Source: Sphaerisporangium sp040649355 | GTDB lineage: Bacteria > Actinomycetota > Actinomycetes > Streptosporangiales > Streptosporangiaceae | Assembly (NCBI RefSeq): GCF_043197795.1 | Contig: NZ_JBICTU010000007.1 | Coordinates: 1 to 64,000 of the forward strand | Reading direction: 5' to 3' | Length of the DNA: 64,000 nt | Shown: positions 31,839 to 40,759 of the stretch, piece by piece | Position numbering within the stretch: the first letter of the stretch is position 1 | Layout: every line of letters begins with the position of its first letter | Made by a program: the position numbers and the translations under genes | The notes under the pieces: model-generated | Databases searched by the model: none | What the model saw: the letters and a program-made list of their open reading frames with translations, nothing else | What the model was told of the DNA's origin: nothing

Positions 31839-33263
31839 ATGACGTGGTGGCATGGTGAACCGGAGGCGGCGGTCGCGTGGCCCGCCGTGCCGATGCCCCG
31901 TGCGCCCGAAGCGTCACTCCGGGAACCCAGCGAGGCCGACCTCCTGAGCGCCGCCCAGGCGGGCGACTCGGGGGCCGCGCACCGGCTCGGCCGCCTGTAC
32001 GCCCAGCGCGGCGACCGGTCGGCGGCACGCCACTGGTGGGAGCGGGCGGCGGGAGCCGGGAACATCGACAGCGCCTACAACCTCGGCGTCTGGCACGAGA
32101 AACACGGCAGCCTCGACGAGGCGATCACGTGGTACGAGCTCGCGGCGGGCGCGGGGGACGCCGAGGCGGCCGTCAACCTGGCCACCCTGCTGCTGGAGCA
32201 GCGGGGGGACGTCCTCGGCGCGCGCCACTGGTTCGAGAGCGCCGCGGGCGCCGGGTCCCGTCCGGCCACCCGGAGGCTGGCCCTGCTCTGCGAGGACGTC
32301 GGCGACCCCGTGGCCGCACGCGACTGGCACCGCCGCGCGGCCTCGGCGGGCGACCTCGCCTCCGCCCATGACCTCGCCTTCATGAGCTACGCCTCGGGCG
32401 ACGAGGCGCAGGCGCGCGGCTGGTGGGAGTACGCCGCAAGGGGCGGGCACGCCGACGCCGCGTACTACCTCGGGCGGCTCCTGCACGCCGACCGCGATCC
32501 GGAGGGCGCGGAGACGCTCTACCGCCTCGCGGCCAAGGTCGACCATCCGGCCGCCGCCTCGCAGCTCGGCAGGCTCGCCCTCGCGCGCCGTGACCTGCGT
32601 ACGGCCCGCGCGTGGTTCGAGCGCGCCGCGCACTTCGGCAGGGTCGAGGACCAGCGCATGGCGGGATTCGTCTGCGTCGAGCTGGAGGACCCCCGCGCCG
32701 CCAGCCACTGGTTCGGGCGCGCGGCGGCCAGCGGCGATCCCGAGTCGGCCTACAACTTCGGCCTGCTGCTCATCGCCGAGCACAACGACCTGCGGGGCGG
32801 GCAGCACTGGTTCCGCCAGGCCGCCATGTGCGGGCACCAGGGGGCGGCGGCGGAGCTGAGCACCCTGCAGTCGGTCATCGGCGCACGGCGGACGGCCCCC
32901 CCGCAGTGGACGGCCGACCAGGCGGTGCCGGTGTGGGACCGTCCCGTGGAGCCTGAGCTGGTGGCCCGCGCGGAGCTGGCCGTCGCGGCGGCGGGCAGGC
33001 GGGGCGGCACCATGCTGCGCATGGCCGACCTGACCGAGATCCTCGGCACCTGGGACCTGCTCACCAGGCGGCTCAGGGAGCCCATCGACGTGGTCGCCTG
33101 GCTCACCGAGAAGAGCGGCCTGCACGCGGCGGCCGTCGAGCACCTCAGCTCGGTGCGCATGACCCTGGTGAGGCCCGGCACCGCCCCCTGGCCCACTCCA
33201 GCCGAGATCGAGCACGTCCTCGCCACCTCACGGCAGCTCCGCAAACGCCTCGGCCTTTCCTGA
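31839..33263 (+). CDS. Sel1/TPR-repeat protein
   Basis: A 474-residue protein from ATG 31839; an in-frame ATG at 31800 would add 13 residues, and neither start has a convincing Shine-Dalgarno. Residues ~30-350 are about ten Sel1-like helical repeats with the AA..LG.L...GD..AAR.W(Y/F)..AA..G pattern, for example HRLGRLYAQRGDRSAARHWWERAAGAG. A C-terminal region (residues ~385-474, ELVARAELAVAAAG...ATSRQLRKRLGLS) has no recognised domain. There is no signal peptide. The solenoid is a protein-interaction scaffold; partners unknown. Confidence 0.88.
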   Translation: MTWWHGEPEAAVAWPAVPMPRAPEASLREPSEADLLSAAQAGDSGAAHRLGRLYAQRGDRSAARHWWERAAGAGNIDSAYNLGVWHEKHGSLDEAITWYELAAGAGDAEAAVNLATLLLEQRGDVLGARHWFESAAGAGSRPATRRLALLCEDVGDPVAARDWHRRAASAGDLASAHDLAFMSYASGDEAQARGWWEYAARGGHADAAYYLGRLLHADRDPEGAETLYRLAAKVDHPAAASQLGRLALARRDLRTARAWFERAAHFGRVEDQRMAGFVCVELEDPRAASHWFGRAAASGDPESAYNFGLLLIAEHNDLRGGQHWFRQAAMCGHQGAAAELSTLQSVIGARRTAPPQWTADQAVPVWDRPVEPELVARAELAVAAAGRRGGTMLRMADLTEILGTWDLLTRRLREPIDVVAWLTEKSGLHAAAVEHLSSVRMTLVRPGTAPWPTPAEIEHVLATSRQLRKRLGLS

Positions 33264-33303
33264 AGGCCGAGGCGCGTCACGGGCGATGCCGCCGGAGGAC
33301 CGG

Positions 33304-33328
33304 CCGCGCGGGCCGGCGACCCGCGCGG
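33304..33328. terminator. Bidirectional terminator between the Sel1 and ald genes
   Basis: Perfect 9-bp stem CCGCGCGGG / CCCGCGCGG with a 7-nt loop, centred in the 80-bp gap between two convergent genes. Confidence 0.7.
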
Positions 33329-33343
33329 ATACCGTCGGCTCGC

Positions 33344-34456
33344 CTAGCCGAGCAGGTCGGCTACCCGCGTGAACGGCAGGCCGTGGGCCTGGGCGACCTG
33401 CTCGTAGGTGAGCTGCCCGGCGTGGGTGTTGAGGCCGAGCGCGAGCGGGGCGTCGCCGCGCAGCGCCTCCTGCCAGCCGAGGTTGGCGAGCTTGACCGCG
33501 TACGGCAGCGTCGCGTTGGTCAGCGCGTAGGTCGAGGTGTTGGCCACCGACCCCGGCATGTTGGCCACGCAGTAGAACACCGAGTTGTGCACCTTGTACG
33601 TGGGCTCGGCGTGCGTGGTCGGCCGGGAGTCCTCGAAGCAGCCGCCCTGGTCGATGGCGATGTCGACCAGCACCGACCCCGGCTTCATGCGGGAGACGAG
33701 CTCGTTGGAGACCAGGGTCGGAGCCTTGGCCCCCGGGATGAGGACGGCGCCGATGACCAGGTCGGCCTCCACGACGGCCTGCTCGATGGCGTACTGCGTG
33801 GAGACGATCGTCTTGAGCCGGCCCTGGTAGATCGCGTCGATCTGGCGGAGCCTGTCGATGTTGACGTCGAGGATCGTGACGTCGGCGCCCATGCCGACCG
33901 CGATCTGCGCGGCGTTCAGGCCGGAGACGCCGCCGCCGATGACGACGATCTTGGCGGGGGCGACGCCCGGGACACCGCCCGGCAGCACGCCCCGGCCGCC
34001 GTTGAACCGCATCAGGTTGTACGCGCCCACCTGCGGCGCCAGCCGGCCGGCCACCTCCGACATCGGGGCCAGCAGGGGCAGGGAGTTGCCCACCTGCACG
34101 GTCTCGTACGCGATCGCGGTGACCTTGCGGTCGAGGAGCGCGTCGGTGCAGGCGCGGGACGCGGCGAGGTGCAGGTAGGTGAACAGCACCTGCCCCTCGC
34201 GCATCCGGTGGTACTCCTCGGCGATGGGCTCCTTGACCTTCAGGACCAGGTCGGCCTCGCCCCACACCTCGTCCGCACTTTCGACGATCTTCGCCCCGGC
34301 GAAGAGGTAGTCCTCGTCGGGGATCTGCGAACCGAGGCCCGCGTCCCGCTGGACATGGACGTCATGGCCGTGGCGTACGAGCTCGTGCACGCCCGCCGGA
34401 GTGGCGGCGACGCGGTACTCGTGGTTCTTCACCTCGGCGGGCACGCCGATCTTCAT
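33344..34456 (-). CDS. ald: Alanine dehydrogenase
   Basis: A 370-residue NAD-dependent enzyme that interconverts L-alanine with pyruvate and ammonia. Signature segments are MKIGVPAEVKNHEYRVA at the N-terminus, VLFTYLHLAA with the catalytic His, the substrate Lys in LVLKVKEP, the Rossmann VVIGGGVSGLNAAQIAVGMGADVTILD, and SVLVDIAIDQGGCFEDS. The start ATG 34456 has AAAGGA at good spacing. It is 77 bp downstream of a class III aminotransferase on the same strand. That pairing suggests an amino-donor recycling step in which the aminotransferase makes alanine from pyruvate and Ald regenerates pyruvate. Confidence 0.96.
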   Translation of the reverse strand: MKIGVPAEVKNHEYRVAATPAGVHELVRHGHDVHVQRDAGLGSQIPDEDYLFAGAKIVESADEVWGEADLVLKVKEPIAEEYHRMREGQVLFTYLHLAASRACTDALLDRKVTAIAYETVQVGNSLPLLAPMSEVAGRLAPQVGAYNLMRFNGGRGVLPGGVPGVAPAKIVVIGGGVSGLNAAQIAVGMGADVTILDVNIDRLRQIDAIYQGRLKTIVSTQYAIEQAVVEADLVIGAVLIPGAKAPTLVSNELVSRMKPGSVLVDIAIDQGGCFEDSRPTTHAEPTYKVHNSVFYCVANMPGSVANTSTYALTNATLPYAVKLANLGWQEALRGDAPLALGLNTHAGQLTYEQVAQAHGLPFTRVADLLG

Positions 34457-34533
34457 CGCTGAATCCTTTCAGAATGGCTCGAATGATGGTACGCGGACGC
34501 GCCCCTACCAGCACAAACGCGGAAAAACGGGAT

Positions 34534-35925
34534 CTACAGGCGAGCCCACGCCTCGGTGAGGACGGTACGGAGGATCGACTCGATCTGGTCGAACTCCCTG
34601 GGCCCGCAGATGAGCGGCGGCGCGAGCTGTACGACGGGGTCGCCGCGGTCGTCGGCGCGGCAGTACAGACCCGCCTCGAACAGAGCCTGCGAAAGGAAGC
34701 CGCGCAGCAGGCGCTCGGACTCGGCTTCGTTGAAGGTCTCCTTGGTCGCCTTGTCCTTGACCAGCTCGATGCCGTAGAAGTAGCCGGAGCCGCGCACGTC
34801 TCCGACGATCGGCAGGTCGAGCAGCTTCTCCAGCGTGGCGCGGAAGACGGGCTCGTTCTTCTGGACGTGGCCGAGGAGGTCCTCACGCTCGAACAGGTCG
34901 AGGTTGGCGAGCGCGACCGCCGCCGAGACCGGGTGCCCGCCGAAGGTGTAGCCGTGGGAGAAGGTGTTGGTGCCGGTGCTGAACGGCTCGAACAGCCGCT
35001 CGGAGGCGATCATCGCGCCGATCGGCGAGTAACCGCTGGTCATGCCCTTGGCGCAGGTGATGATGTCGGGCACGTAGTCGAACTTCTGCCCGCCGAACAT
35101 CGTGCCGAGGCGTCCGAAGGCGCAGATGACCTCGTCGGAGACGAGCAGGACGTCGTGCTGGTCGCAGATCTCGCGCAGGCGCTGGAAGTACCCGGGCGGC
35201 GGCGGGAAGCAGCCTCCGGCGTTCTGCACCGGCTCTACGAAGACGGCCGCGACGCTGTCGGGGCCTTCCATCTCGATCGCCTTGCCCACCTGGTCGGCGG
35301 CCCACCGCCCGAACTGCTCGGGCGTCAGGTCGTCGAAGCCGGTGATCTCGCCGGCGCGGTAGTAGTTGGTGTTCGGCACGCGCACCGAGCCCGGCACGAG
35401 CGGCTCGAAGGGCTGCTTGAACGCGGGGATGCCGGTGATCGACAGGGCGCCCTGCGGGGTGCCGTGGTAGGCGACCGCGCGGCTGATGACCTTGTGCTTG
35501 CCCGGCTTGCCGGTGATCTTGAAGTACTGCTTGGCCAGCTTCCACGCCGACTCGACGGCCTCGCCGCCGCCTGTGGTGAAGAACACACGGTTCAGGTCAC
35601 CGGGGGCGAGCTCCGCGAGGCGCTGGGCCAGCTCGGCGGCCTTGGGGTGGGCGTACGACCACAGGGGGAAGAAGGCGAGCTCCTGGGCCTGCTTCGCGGC
35701 GGCCTCGGCGAGTTCGGTGCGCCCGTGGCCCACCTGCACGACGAACAGCCCGGAGAGGCCGTCCAGGTAGCGCTTGCCGTGGATGTCATAGATATGGGCA
35801 CCGTCGCCCCGCACGATCGTCGGGACCTCGCCGGCGTCGTAGGAGCTGTGCCGGGTGAAGTGCATCCACAGGTTGTCCTGCGCTGCCCTCAGGACGGCGG
35901 CCGTGTCGGTTTCAGGTCGCGTCAT
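34534..35925 (-). CDS. Class III PLP-dependent aminotransferase (omega-amino acid or amine:pyruvate type)
   Basis: A 463-residue fold-type I aminotransferase. The PLP Lys lies in ITCAKGMTSGYSPIGAM, the cofactor-phosphate segment is FFTTGGGEAVESAWKLAKQYF, and the Asp contact is LLVSDEVICAFGRLG. The sequence is close to beta-alanine/putrescine:pyruvate aminotransferases. The adjoining alanine dehydrogenase supports pyruvate as amino acceptor. The exact amine substrate cannot be read from the sequence. It heads a two-gene unit divergent from the M20 peptidase. Confidence 0.92.
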   Translation of the reverse strand: MTRPETDTAAVLRAAQDNLWMHFTRHSSYDAGEVPTIVRGDGAHIYDIHGKRYLDGLSGLFVVQVGHGRTELAEAAAKQAQELAFFPLWSYAHPKAAELAQRLAELAPGDLNRVFFTTGGGEAVESAWKLAKQYFKITGKPGKHKVISRAVAYHGTPQGALSITGIPAFKQPFEPLVPGSVRVPNTNYYRAGEITGFDDLTPEQFGRWAADQVGKAIEMEGPDSVAAVFVEPVQNAGGCFPPPPGYFQRLREICDQHDVLLVSDEVICAFGRLGTMFGGQKFDYVPDIITCAKGMTSGYSPIGAMIASERLFEPFSTGTNTFSHGYTFGGHPVSAAVALANLDLFEREDLLGHVQKNEPVFRATLEKLLDLPIVGDVRGSGYFYGIELVKDKATKETFNEAESERLLRGFLSQALFEAGLYCRADDRGDPVVQLAPPLICGPREFDQIESILRTVLTEAWARL

Positions 35926-36225
35926 GGCTATCTTTCCTCAGTGATCTCGACTGTCCTCAGTGTGCATGCTCCACACCGATGATTACAACTGGTTGCGTGG
36001 CGACACTATGCAAGAACTTCGGAATCCGTGATATCGGTATGTAACAACGACGAAATCCGTGTGGGGTGTCGCGCTTTTCGCCACTCCTCAAAGGCTTGGC
36101 GACGGCGGGGACGCCGTCCCGGAGCACCGGTGATCACGGCGTTCGCCGCTGGTGGCACGGCCGGTATCACATCTGTGATGCAATGTGTCGGATCAGAACA
36201 CAGTCGATGCGGGGAACAGATAGTC
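35926..36225. other. Divergent promoter region, aminotransferase / M20 peptidase
   Basis: 300 bp, no gene. It contains the inverted repeat ATCACA-TC-TGTGAT at 36166-36179, 47 bp before the peptidase start, and a GGGGA Shine-Dalgarno near 36212. Its A+T content is higher than its surroundings, which suggests promoters in both directions. Confidence 0.5.
36166..36179. promoter_or_regulatory. Inverted repeat, candidate operator before the M20 peptidase
   Basis: ATCACA-TC-TGTGAT, 6-bp arms with a 2-bp spacer. The regulator is unknown; Crp- and GntR-like sites can look like this. Confidence 0.4.
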
Positions 36226-37566
36226 GTGACTCCTGAGCTAATCGAGAACGCCGTCACAGCCGAGATGCCCCGGGCGGTGGACGAGCTGAGGCGGCTGGTC
36301 TCCATCCCCTCGGTCGCCTTCCCCGGTCATCCGGAGGAGCCGGTGTACGCGGCCGCCGCGATGACCGAGGAGCTTTTGCGCAGCGTGGGGCTGCCGCACG
36401 TCCGGCAGATCCCCGTCGAAGGCAGCTTCCCCGCCGTCTACGGCGAGGCGCCCGCGCCTCCCGGGGCGCCCACCGTGCTCCTGTACGCGCACTACGACGT
36501 GCAGCCCGCCGGGGACCTCTCGCTGTGGCGCACGGCCCCGTTCGAGCCCACCCTGGTCGACGGCGAGCTGTACGGCCGGGGCGCCGCCGACGACAAGTCG
36601 GGCGTCATCGCCCACGTGCTCGCGCTGCGGGCCTTCCAGGGCCGCTTCCCCGTGGGGATCAAGGTCGTCGTCGAGGGCCAGGAGGAGTACGCGGGCGAGC
36701 GCCTGGAGGCGTTCGTCGAGAAGAACCCCGAGCTGTTCCGCGCCGACGCGATCGTCGTGGCCGACACCGGCAACCCGAGCGTGGGCGAGGCGTCCGTCAC
36801 GACGTCCCTGCGCGGCCTCGCCGCGTTCACCGTCGAGGTCAGGTCCCTGAAGGAGTCGCTGCACAGCGGCTCGTTCGGCGGCGCCAGCCCCGACGCCCTG
36901 TCGGCGCTGATCCGCATGCTCGCCTCGCTGCACGACGACAACGGCGACATCAGGGTCCCCGGCCTGCCGCGTGGCGTCTTCCTCGGCTCCGGCCCCTCCG
37001 ACGCGGAGTTCCGCGCCACCGCCGGGGTGCTCGACGGCGTGTCCCTGGTCGGTTCCGGCTCGCCGGCCGACCGCCTGTGGGCCTCGTACGCGATCACGGT
37101 CACCGGCATCGACGCGCCGACCGTCAACGGTGCGATCAACGCCGTCCAGGCCGTGGCCCGGGCCCGCGTCACCGTCCGGGTCCCCCCGGCGGGCGATCCT
37201 GGCACGGCCGCCGACGACGTGGTGGAGCACCTTCGCCGGGCCGCGCCGTGGGGCGTGCAGGTGTCGGTGACCGACCGGGTCCTCGGCTCCGGCTACCTCG
37301 CCGACACCGGTGGACGCGCCAGGGCCGCGCTGAACCGCGCGATGGAGCGCGCGTTCGGCCGGGCGCCGCGTGACATCGGCTCGGGCGGTTCCATCCCGCT
37401 GGTGGCGACCCTGGTGAGGCAGTTCCCCGCCGCCGAGATCCTGCTGTTCGGCGCCGAGGACGACGGCGCGGCGATCCACGCGCCGAACGAGCGGCTCGTC
37501 CTCGAAGAGCTCCGCCGCGCGGCGACCGCCGAGGCGCTGTTCCTGGCGGACTACGGCACCATCTGA
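36226..37566 (+). CDS. M20-family metallopeptidase (dipeptidase)
   Basis: A 446-residue enzyme from GTG 36226, behind GGGGA; the longer frame to 36028 is unlike family members. Zinc ligands and catalytic residues appear in order: His/Asp in LLYAHYDVQPAG, bridging Asp in YGRGAADDKSG, catalytic Glu pair in VEGQEEYAGE, Asp in IVVADTGN, and a late His in AIHAPNERL. The lid/dimerisation domain sits in the middle (SLKESLHSGSFGGASPDAL). It is cytoplasmic and should hydrolyse dipeptides or related amides. Confidence 0.93.
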   Translation: MTPELIENAVTAEMPRAVDELRRLVSIPSVAFPGHPEEPVYAAAAMTEELLRSVGLPHVRQIPVEGSFPAVYGEAPAPPGAPTVLLYAHYDVQPAGDLSLWRTAPFEPTLVDGELYGRGAADDKSGVIAHVLALRAFQGRFPVGIKVVVEGQEEYAGERLEAFVEKNPELFRADAIVVADTGNPSVGEASVTTSLRGLAAFTVEVRSLKESLHSGSFGGASPDALSALIRMLASLHDDNGDIRVPGLPRGVFLGSGPSDAEFRATAGVLDGVSLVGSGSPADRLWASYAITVTGIDAPTVNGAINAVQAVARARVTVRVPPAGDPGTAADDVVEHLRRAAPWGVQVSVTDRVLGSGYLADTGGRARAALNRAMERAFGRAPRDIGSGGSIPLVATLVRQFPAAEILLFGAEDDGAAIHAPNERLVLEELRRAATAEALFLADYGTI

Positions 37567-37628
37567 GCGGTCCGCTTCGCCGTACGTCACCCCGCTCCCT
37601 GCCGGAGCGCGGACGCCGGTCGAGCCAG

Positions 37629-37657
37629 AAGCCCCCGTGCCGTCGGCACGGGGGCTT
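37629..37657. terminator. Strong bidirectional terminator between the M20 peptidase and PL3
   Basis: Perfect 13-bp stem AAGCCCCCGTGCC / GGCACGGGGGCTT with a GTC loop. A-rich and T-rich ends make it functional in both directions. Confidence 0.85.
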
Positions 37658-37714
37658 CCCGCATTCGTGTGCTCCGCCCTCGGGCGGTTCCGGGGGCCTA
37701 CCGGTCGGGGCGCC

Positions 37715-38983
37715 TTACCTGTAGGTGATGTCCGACGAGGAGTAGAGGCAGTTGGTGCCGTCGGCACCGCTTCCGATCTTCGTGGGCTCGCTGCCCTTCG
37801 GCACACCCTTGTACTTCTCGCAGATCACGATCTTCTTGCTGGAGTCGTTGACGATCGTGATGTTGGAGAACCTCGCGGTGTCGCCCCAGTTGGTGTTGAT
37901 CCCGGCCAGGCTCTTGCCCGGGGAGGTCGCGGTGACGTTGGAGATGACCACGTCCCGCTTGTACGAGTTCGTACAGTTGCCGCAGGCTCGATAGAGCTTC
38001 CCGAAGTCGGAGACCTGGAAGTTCCTGATGTACATCGTGCCCGGGCCGTTGTGCTGGAACACCTTGTCCGTGGCGCTCCTGGCGCCGCCGCCGTCGATGG
38101 TCATCGTCTGCGACGACGAGGTCCCCATGAACGTCGCGGCGTCCTCGCCCACGTCCTCCCACCAGACGTTCTGCAGCGTGCAGGTGCCCAGGCAGTGGAC
38201 GCCGTCGGCCGCGGGAGCCCCGATGATCACGTTCTTCAGCACCGCGCCGTTCGCCAGCTCGAAGATGGGCAGCTGGCTCTCGCTCTGGCCGCCGTCGCCC
38301 ATGTTCCCCGTGGCGTAGTAGCGCTTCAGGCCGCCGTCCAGAGTGCCCGAGACGCTGATGGTGCTGCTCACGGCCTGCTGGCCGTTGGCGCTCGGCCACG
38401 ATCCCGGGGAGCTGGTCGGGGTCGTGGTCGGGGTGCTCGTCGGGGTGTTGCTGGGGGTGGATCCGGCGGGGTTCAGCGTCCACTGCTTGGTGCTGACCGA
38501 GTCGCAGGAGTTCTGCTGGACCAGGGCGCTGGCGCTGGTGGCGTTGTCCTTGATGTTCAGGCACTTACCACCGTTGGCGTTCACCACCCGGTAGTTCGAC
38601 CCCGACGCGGTCAGCTGCCAGGTCTGCGACGAGGCACCCGAACAGCTCTCCAGCTGAACGGCCGCACCCGCCGAGGTGCTCGCGCCCTTGACCCCCGCGC
38701 ACTTACCGCTGTTGCCCGCCTTCAACGTCACCCCACCGCTGACCGAGGTGACCGTCCAGCTCTGGTTCGCCGCCGAGTTACACCCGTACTGCACCAACTG
38801 CGTACCATCGGCCGTGCTACCACCCGGAACATCCAGGCACAGACCACTACCCGCGTTGACCAGGCTGTAGGTCCCCGACGTCGGCGCCGCCGCCGCCCAC
38901 ACCCCGGACACGACACCACCCGCCAGCGCCACACCGGCCGCCACCATCGCAGCCAGCACCGCACCCGCTCTGGTTCTTCTCAC
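37715..38983 (-). CDS. Secreted pectate lyase, CBM13 (ricin-type) plus PL3
   Basis: A 422-residue protein. GTG 38983 is placed seven bases after GAGGAG; ATG 39031 upstream is less likely. A signal peptide (AGAVLAAMVAAGVALAGGVVSGVWAAA) precedes a ricin-type beta-trefoil CBM13 (GSGLCLDVPGG...QLVQYGCN repeats with QSW/QTW/KQW). An (N/S)TPT linker leads to a PL3 pectate lyase domain (DGVHCLGTCTLQNVWWEDVGEDAATF). It should cleave polygalacturonate by beta-elimination outside the cell, with Ca2+. Its CBM13-coding half is nearly identical in DNA to that of the upstream PL1 gene. The two genes are 67 bp apart on one strand and probably cotranscribed. Confidence 0.92.
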   Translation of the reverse strand: MRRTRAGAVLAAMVAAGVALAGGVVSGVWAAAAPTSGTYSLVNAGSGLCLDVPGGSTADGTQLVQYGCNSAANQSWTVTSVSGGVTLKAGNSGKCAGVKGASTSAGAAVQLESCSGASSQTWQLTASGSNYRVVNANGGKCLNIKDNATSASALVQQNSCDSVSTKQWTLNPAGSTPSNTPTSTPTTTPTSSPGSWPSANGQQAVSSTISVSGTLDGGLKRYYATGNMGDGGQSESQLPIFELANGAVLKNVIIGAPAADGVHCLGTCTLQNVWWEDVGEDAATFMGTSSSQTMTIDGGGARSATDKVFQHNGPGTMYIRNFQVSDFGKLYRACGNCTNSYKRDVVISNVTATSPGKSLAGINTNWGDTARFSNITIVNDSSKKIVICEKYKGVPKGSEPTKIGSGADGTNCLYSSSDITYR

Positions 38984-38990
38984 GATCACG
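38439..38990 (-). repeat. 552-bp near-identical direct repeat, copy in PL3
   Basis: Pairs with 39949-40500 at a constant 1510-bp offset. By eye there are only two mismatches (38631 G versus 40141 A, and one in CGC(G/A)CCCTTG near 38683). It covers the signal peptide, the whole CBM13 module, the start of the linker and the start codon. Confidence 0.93.
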
Positions 38991-39050
38991 CTCCTCGGCT
39001 CGTGGGACCTCGCGGTCCCGGCCTTGTTCATCGGGGTTCCCGCGTGCGCG

Positions 39051-40505
39051 TCAGACGCTGATCTTGCCCGCGCCCGCGCCGCCGCTGACGATCGACTTGA
39101 TGTTCGACGGAGTGTCGAGCGTGTAGGAGTAGGGGATGGAGGCGACGCTGCCTCCGGCGTCCCCGGCTCCTGAGTTCACGAAGAAGTTGTTGCGCGCGAC
39201 CAGGCTCCCGGCGGACGAGGACGCCTCGCCGCGGTGGAACGGGTCCGGGGTGTTCTCGAAGTAGTTGCCCTCGACCAGTACGCCGGCCCCTTCGGTGGAG
39301 GCGACGCCGTACCCGCCGGAGGAGCCGACGTTGGCGTAGTAGTTGTTGTAGACGTGCACCGGGTTGCCGAAGCGCACGCGCGGGTGACGCTGGTTGGTGC
39401 CGTCGAAGAAGTTGTGGTGGTAGGTCACCCGCAGGTGGCCGTTGTCCTCCGACCCGTTGTCGTCGCTGTGGCCGAGCAGCATGGTCTTGTCGTGGTTGAA
39501 GGTCCGGTTCCACGAGACGGTGACGTAGTCGCTGGCGCGCTTGATGTCGATCGCCCCGTCGTAGCCGTTGCTGAGGGTGTTGTGGTCGATCCACACCCGC
39601 GTGGAGTACTGGACGTTGATGGCGTCGTCGTCCCAGTCCCTGAAGGTCAGGTTGCGGATGATGACGTTGGACGCCTGGGTCACGTTGAGCCCGCAGCCGA
39701 CGATCGTGGCGCCCGCGTTGCCGAGCACGCTCTTGTTCGAGGTCACCTTGAGCATCCCGGAGCAGGAGATCGTCCCGGAGACGCGGATGACCGCGGTGCC
39801 ACTGGCCGCCAGCGCGCTGGTCAGCGCCGAGGCGCTGGTCACCGTGGTCGGGCTGGTGTTCCCGCCACCGGTGGTACCGCCGCCCTGGGTGGCCCAGCCG
39901 ACCAGGCCCGTGGCGTTACCGGGCGGAGGAGTGACGGTGGGCGTGGGAGTCGGGGTGTTGCTGGGGGTGGATCCGGCGGGGTTCAGCGTCCACTGCTTGG
40001 TGCTGACCGAGTCGCAGGAGTTCTGCTGGACCAGGGCGCTGGCGCTGGTGGCGTTGTCCTTGATGTTCAGGCACTTACCACCGTTGGCGTTCACCACCCG
40101 GTAGTTCGACCCCGACGCGGTCAGCTGCCAGGTCTGCGACAAGGCACCCGAACAGCTCTCCAGCTGAACGGCCGCACCCGCCGAGGTGCTCGCACCCTTG
40201 ACCCCCGCGCACTTACCGCTGTTGCCCGCCTTCAACGTCACCCCACCGCTGACCGAGGTGACCGTCCAGCTCTGGTTCGCCGCCGAGTTACACCCGTACT
40301 GCACCAACTGCGTACCATCGGCCGTGCTACCACCCGGAACATCCAGGCACAGACCACTACCCGCGTTGACCAGGCTGTAGGTCCCCGACGTCGGCGCCGC
40401 CGCCGCCCACACCCCGGACACGACACCACCCGCCAGCGCCACACCGGCCGCCACCATCGCAGCCAGCACCGCACCCGCTCTGGTTCTTCTCACGATCACG
40501 TTCAC
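39051..40505 (-). CDS. Secreted pectate lyase, CBM13 (ricin-type) plus PL1
   Basis: A 484-residue protein from GTG 40505, seven bases after GAGGAG; upstream in-frame starts (ATG 40532) are possible. Signal peptide and CBM13 are nearly identical to those of the neighbour. After the TPTPTVTPPPG linker comes a PL1 parallel-beta-helix lyase: VIIRNLTFRDWDDDAINVQYSTRVWIDHNTL, DIKRASDYVTVSWNRTFNHDKTMLLG (Ca-binding region), and YHHNFFDGTNQRHPRVRFG with the catalytic Arg. It should depolymerise pectate extracellularly. First gene of the pectinase pair. Its promoter region carries a 15-bp direct repeat. Confidence 0.93.
   Translation of the reverse strand: MNVIVRRTRAGAVLAAMVAAGVALAGGVVSGVWAAAAPTSGTYSLVNAGSGLCLDVPGGSTADGTQLVQYGCNSAANQSWTVTSVSGGVTLKAGNSGKCAGVKGASTSAGAAVQLESCSGALSQTWQLTASGSNYRVVNANGGKCLNIKDNATSASALVQQNSCDSVSTKQWTLNPAGSTPSNTPTPTPTVTPPPGNATGLVGWATQGGGTTGGGNTSPTTVTSASALTSALAASGTAVIRVSGTISCSGMLKVTSNKSVLGNAGATIVGCGLNVTQASNVIIRNLTFRDWDDDAINVQYSTRVWIDHNTLSNGYDGAIDIKRASDYVTVSWNRTFNHDKTMLLGHSDDNGSEDNGHLRVTYHHNFFDGTNQRHPRVRFGNPVHVYNNYYANVGSSGGYGVASTEGAGVLVEGNYFENTPDPFHRGEASSSAGSLVARNNFFVNSGAGDAGGSVASIPYSYTLDTPSNIKSIVSGGAGAGKISV
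39949..40500 (-). repeat. 552-bp near-identical direct repeat, copy in PL1
   Basis: Partner of 38439-38990. Immediately beyond the repeat this copy carries 12 extra bases (TTCACGACCACG) before the shared CTCCTCG (Shine-Dalgarno) sequence, so homology resumes after a small insertion. Confidence 0.93.
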
Positions 40506-40527
40506 GACCACGCTCCTCGACTCGCGG

Positions 40528-40542
40528 TTCATATATGTGGAC
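40528..40542. promoter_or_regulatory. 15-bp direct repeat upstream of PL1, copy 1
   Basis: TTCATATATGTGGAC. It pairs with TTCATATATGTGAAC at 40691-40705 (one mismatch). It lies in a 289-bp A+T-rich divergent region and is a candidate binding site of a pectinase regulator. Confidence 0.5.
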
Positions 40543-40690
40543 GCCATACATGTAACCGAACGAGCTAAACGTAGAACAACGCCAACGACTGTCAATGCCG
40601 CTGGTGACCTGGACGAAACACTTGCCCACCTCCTCGAAACCCGTATGGCATCTACCTGCACTGTCGAGGATTTCGTATAAGCAGATGCAT

Positions 40691-40705
40691 TTCATATATG
40701 TGAAC
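40691..40705. promoter_or_regulatory. 15-bp direct repeat upstream of PL1, copy 2
   Basis: TTCATATATGTGAAC. The inner part ATATAT is palindromic and the site lies 186 bp upstream of the PL1 start. Confidence 0.5.
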
Positions 40706-40759
40706 GGGATGAAACATTCACGGCGCGGGGACTCGCACGCCCTTGGGCGGTGGTAGATT

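Noticed and set aside
38439..40500. Insertion sequence or transposon as explanation of the 552-bp repeat
   Set aside because: No transposase, terminal inverted repeats or target-site duplication. The repeat ends coincide with the start codon and the linker of two host genes.
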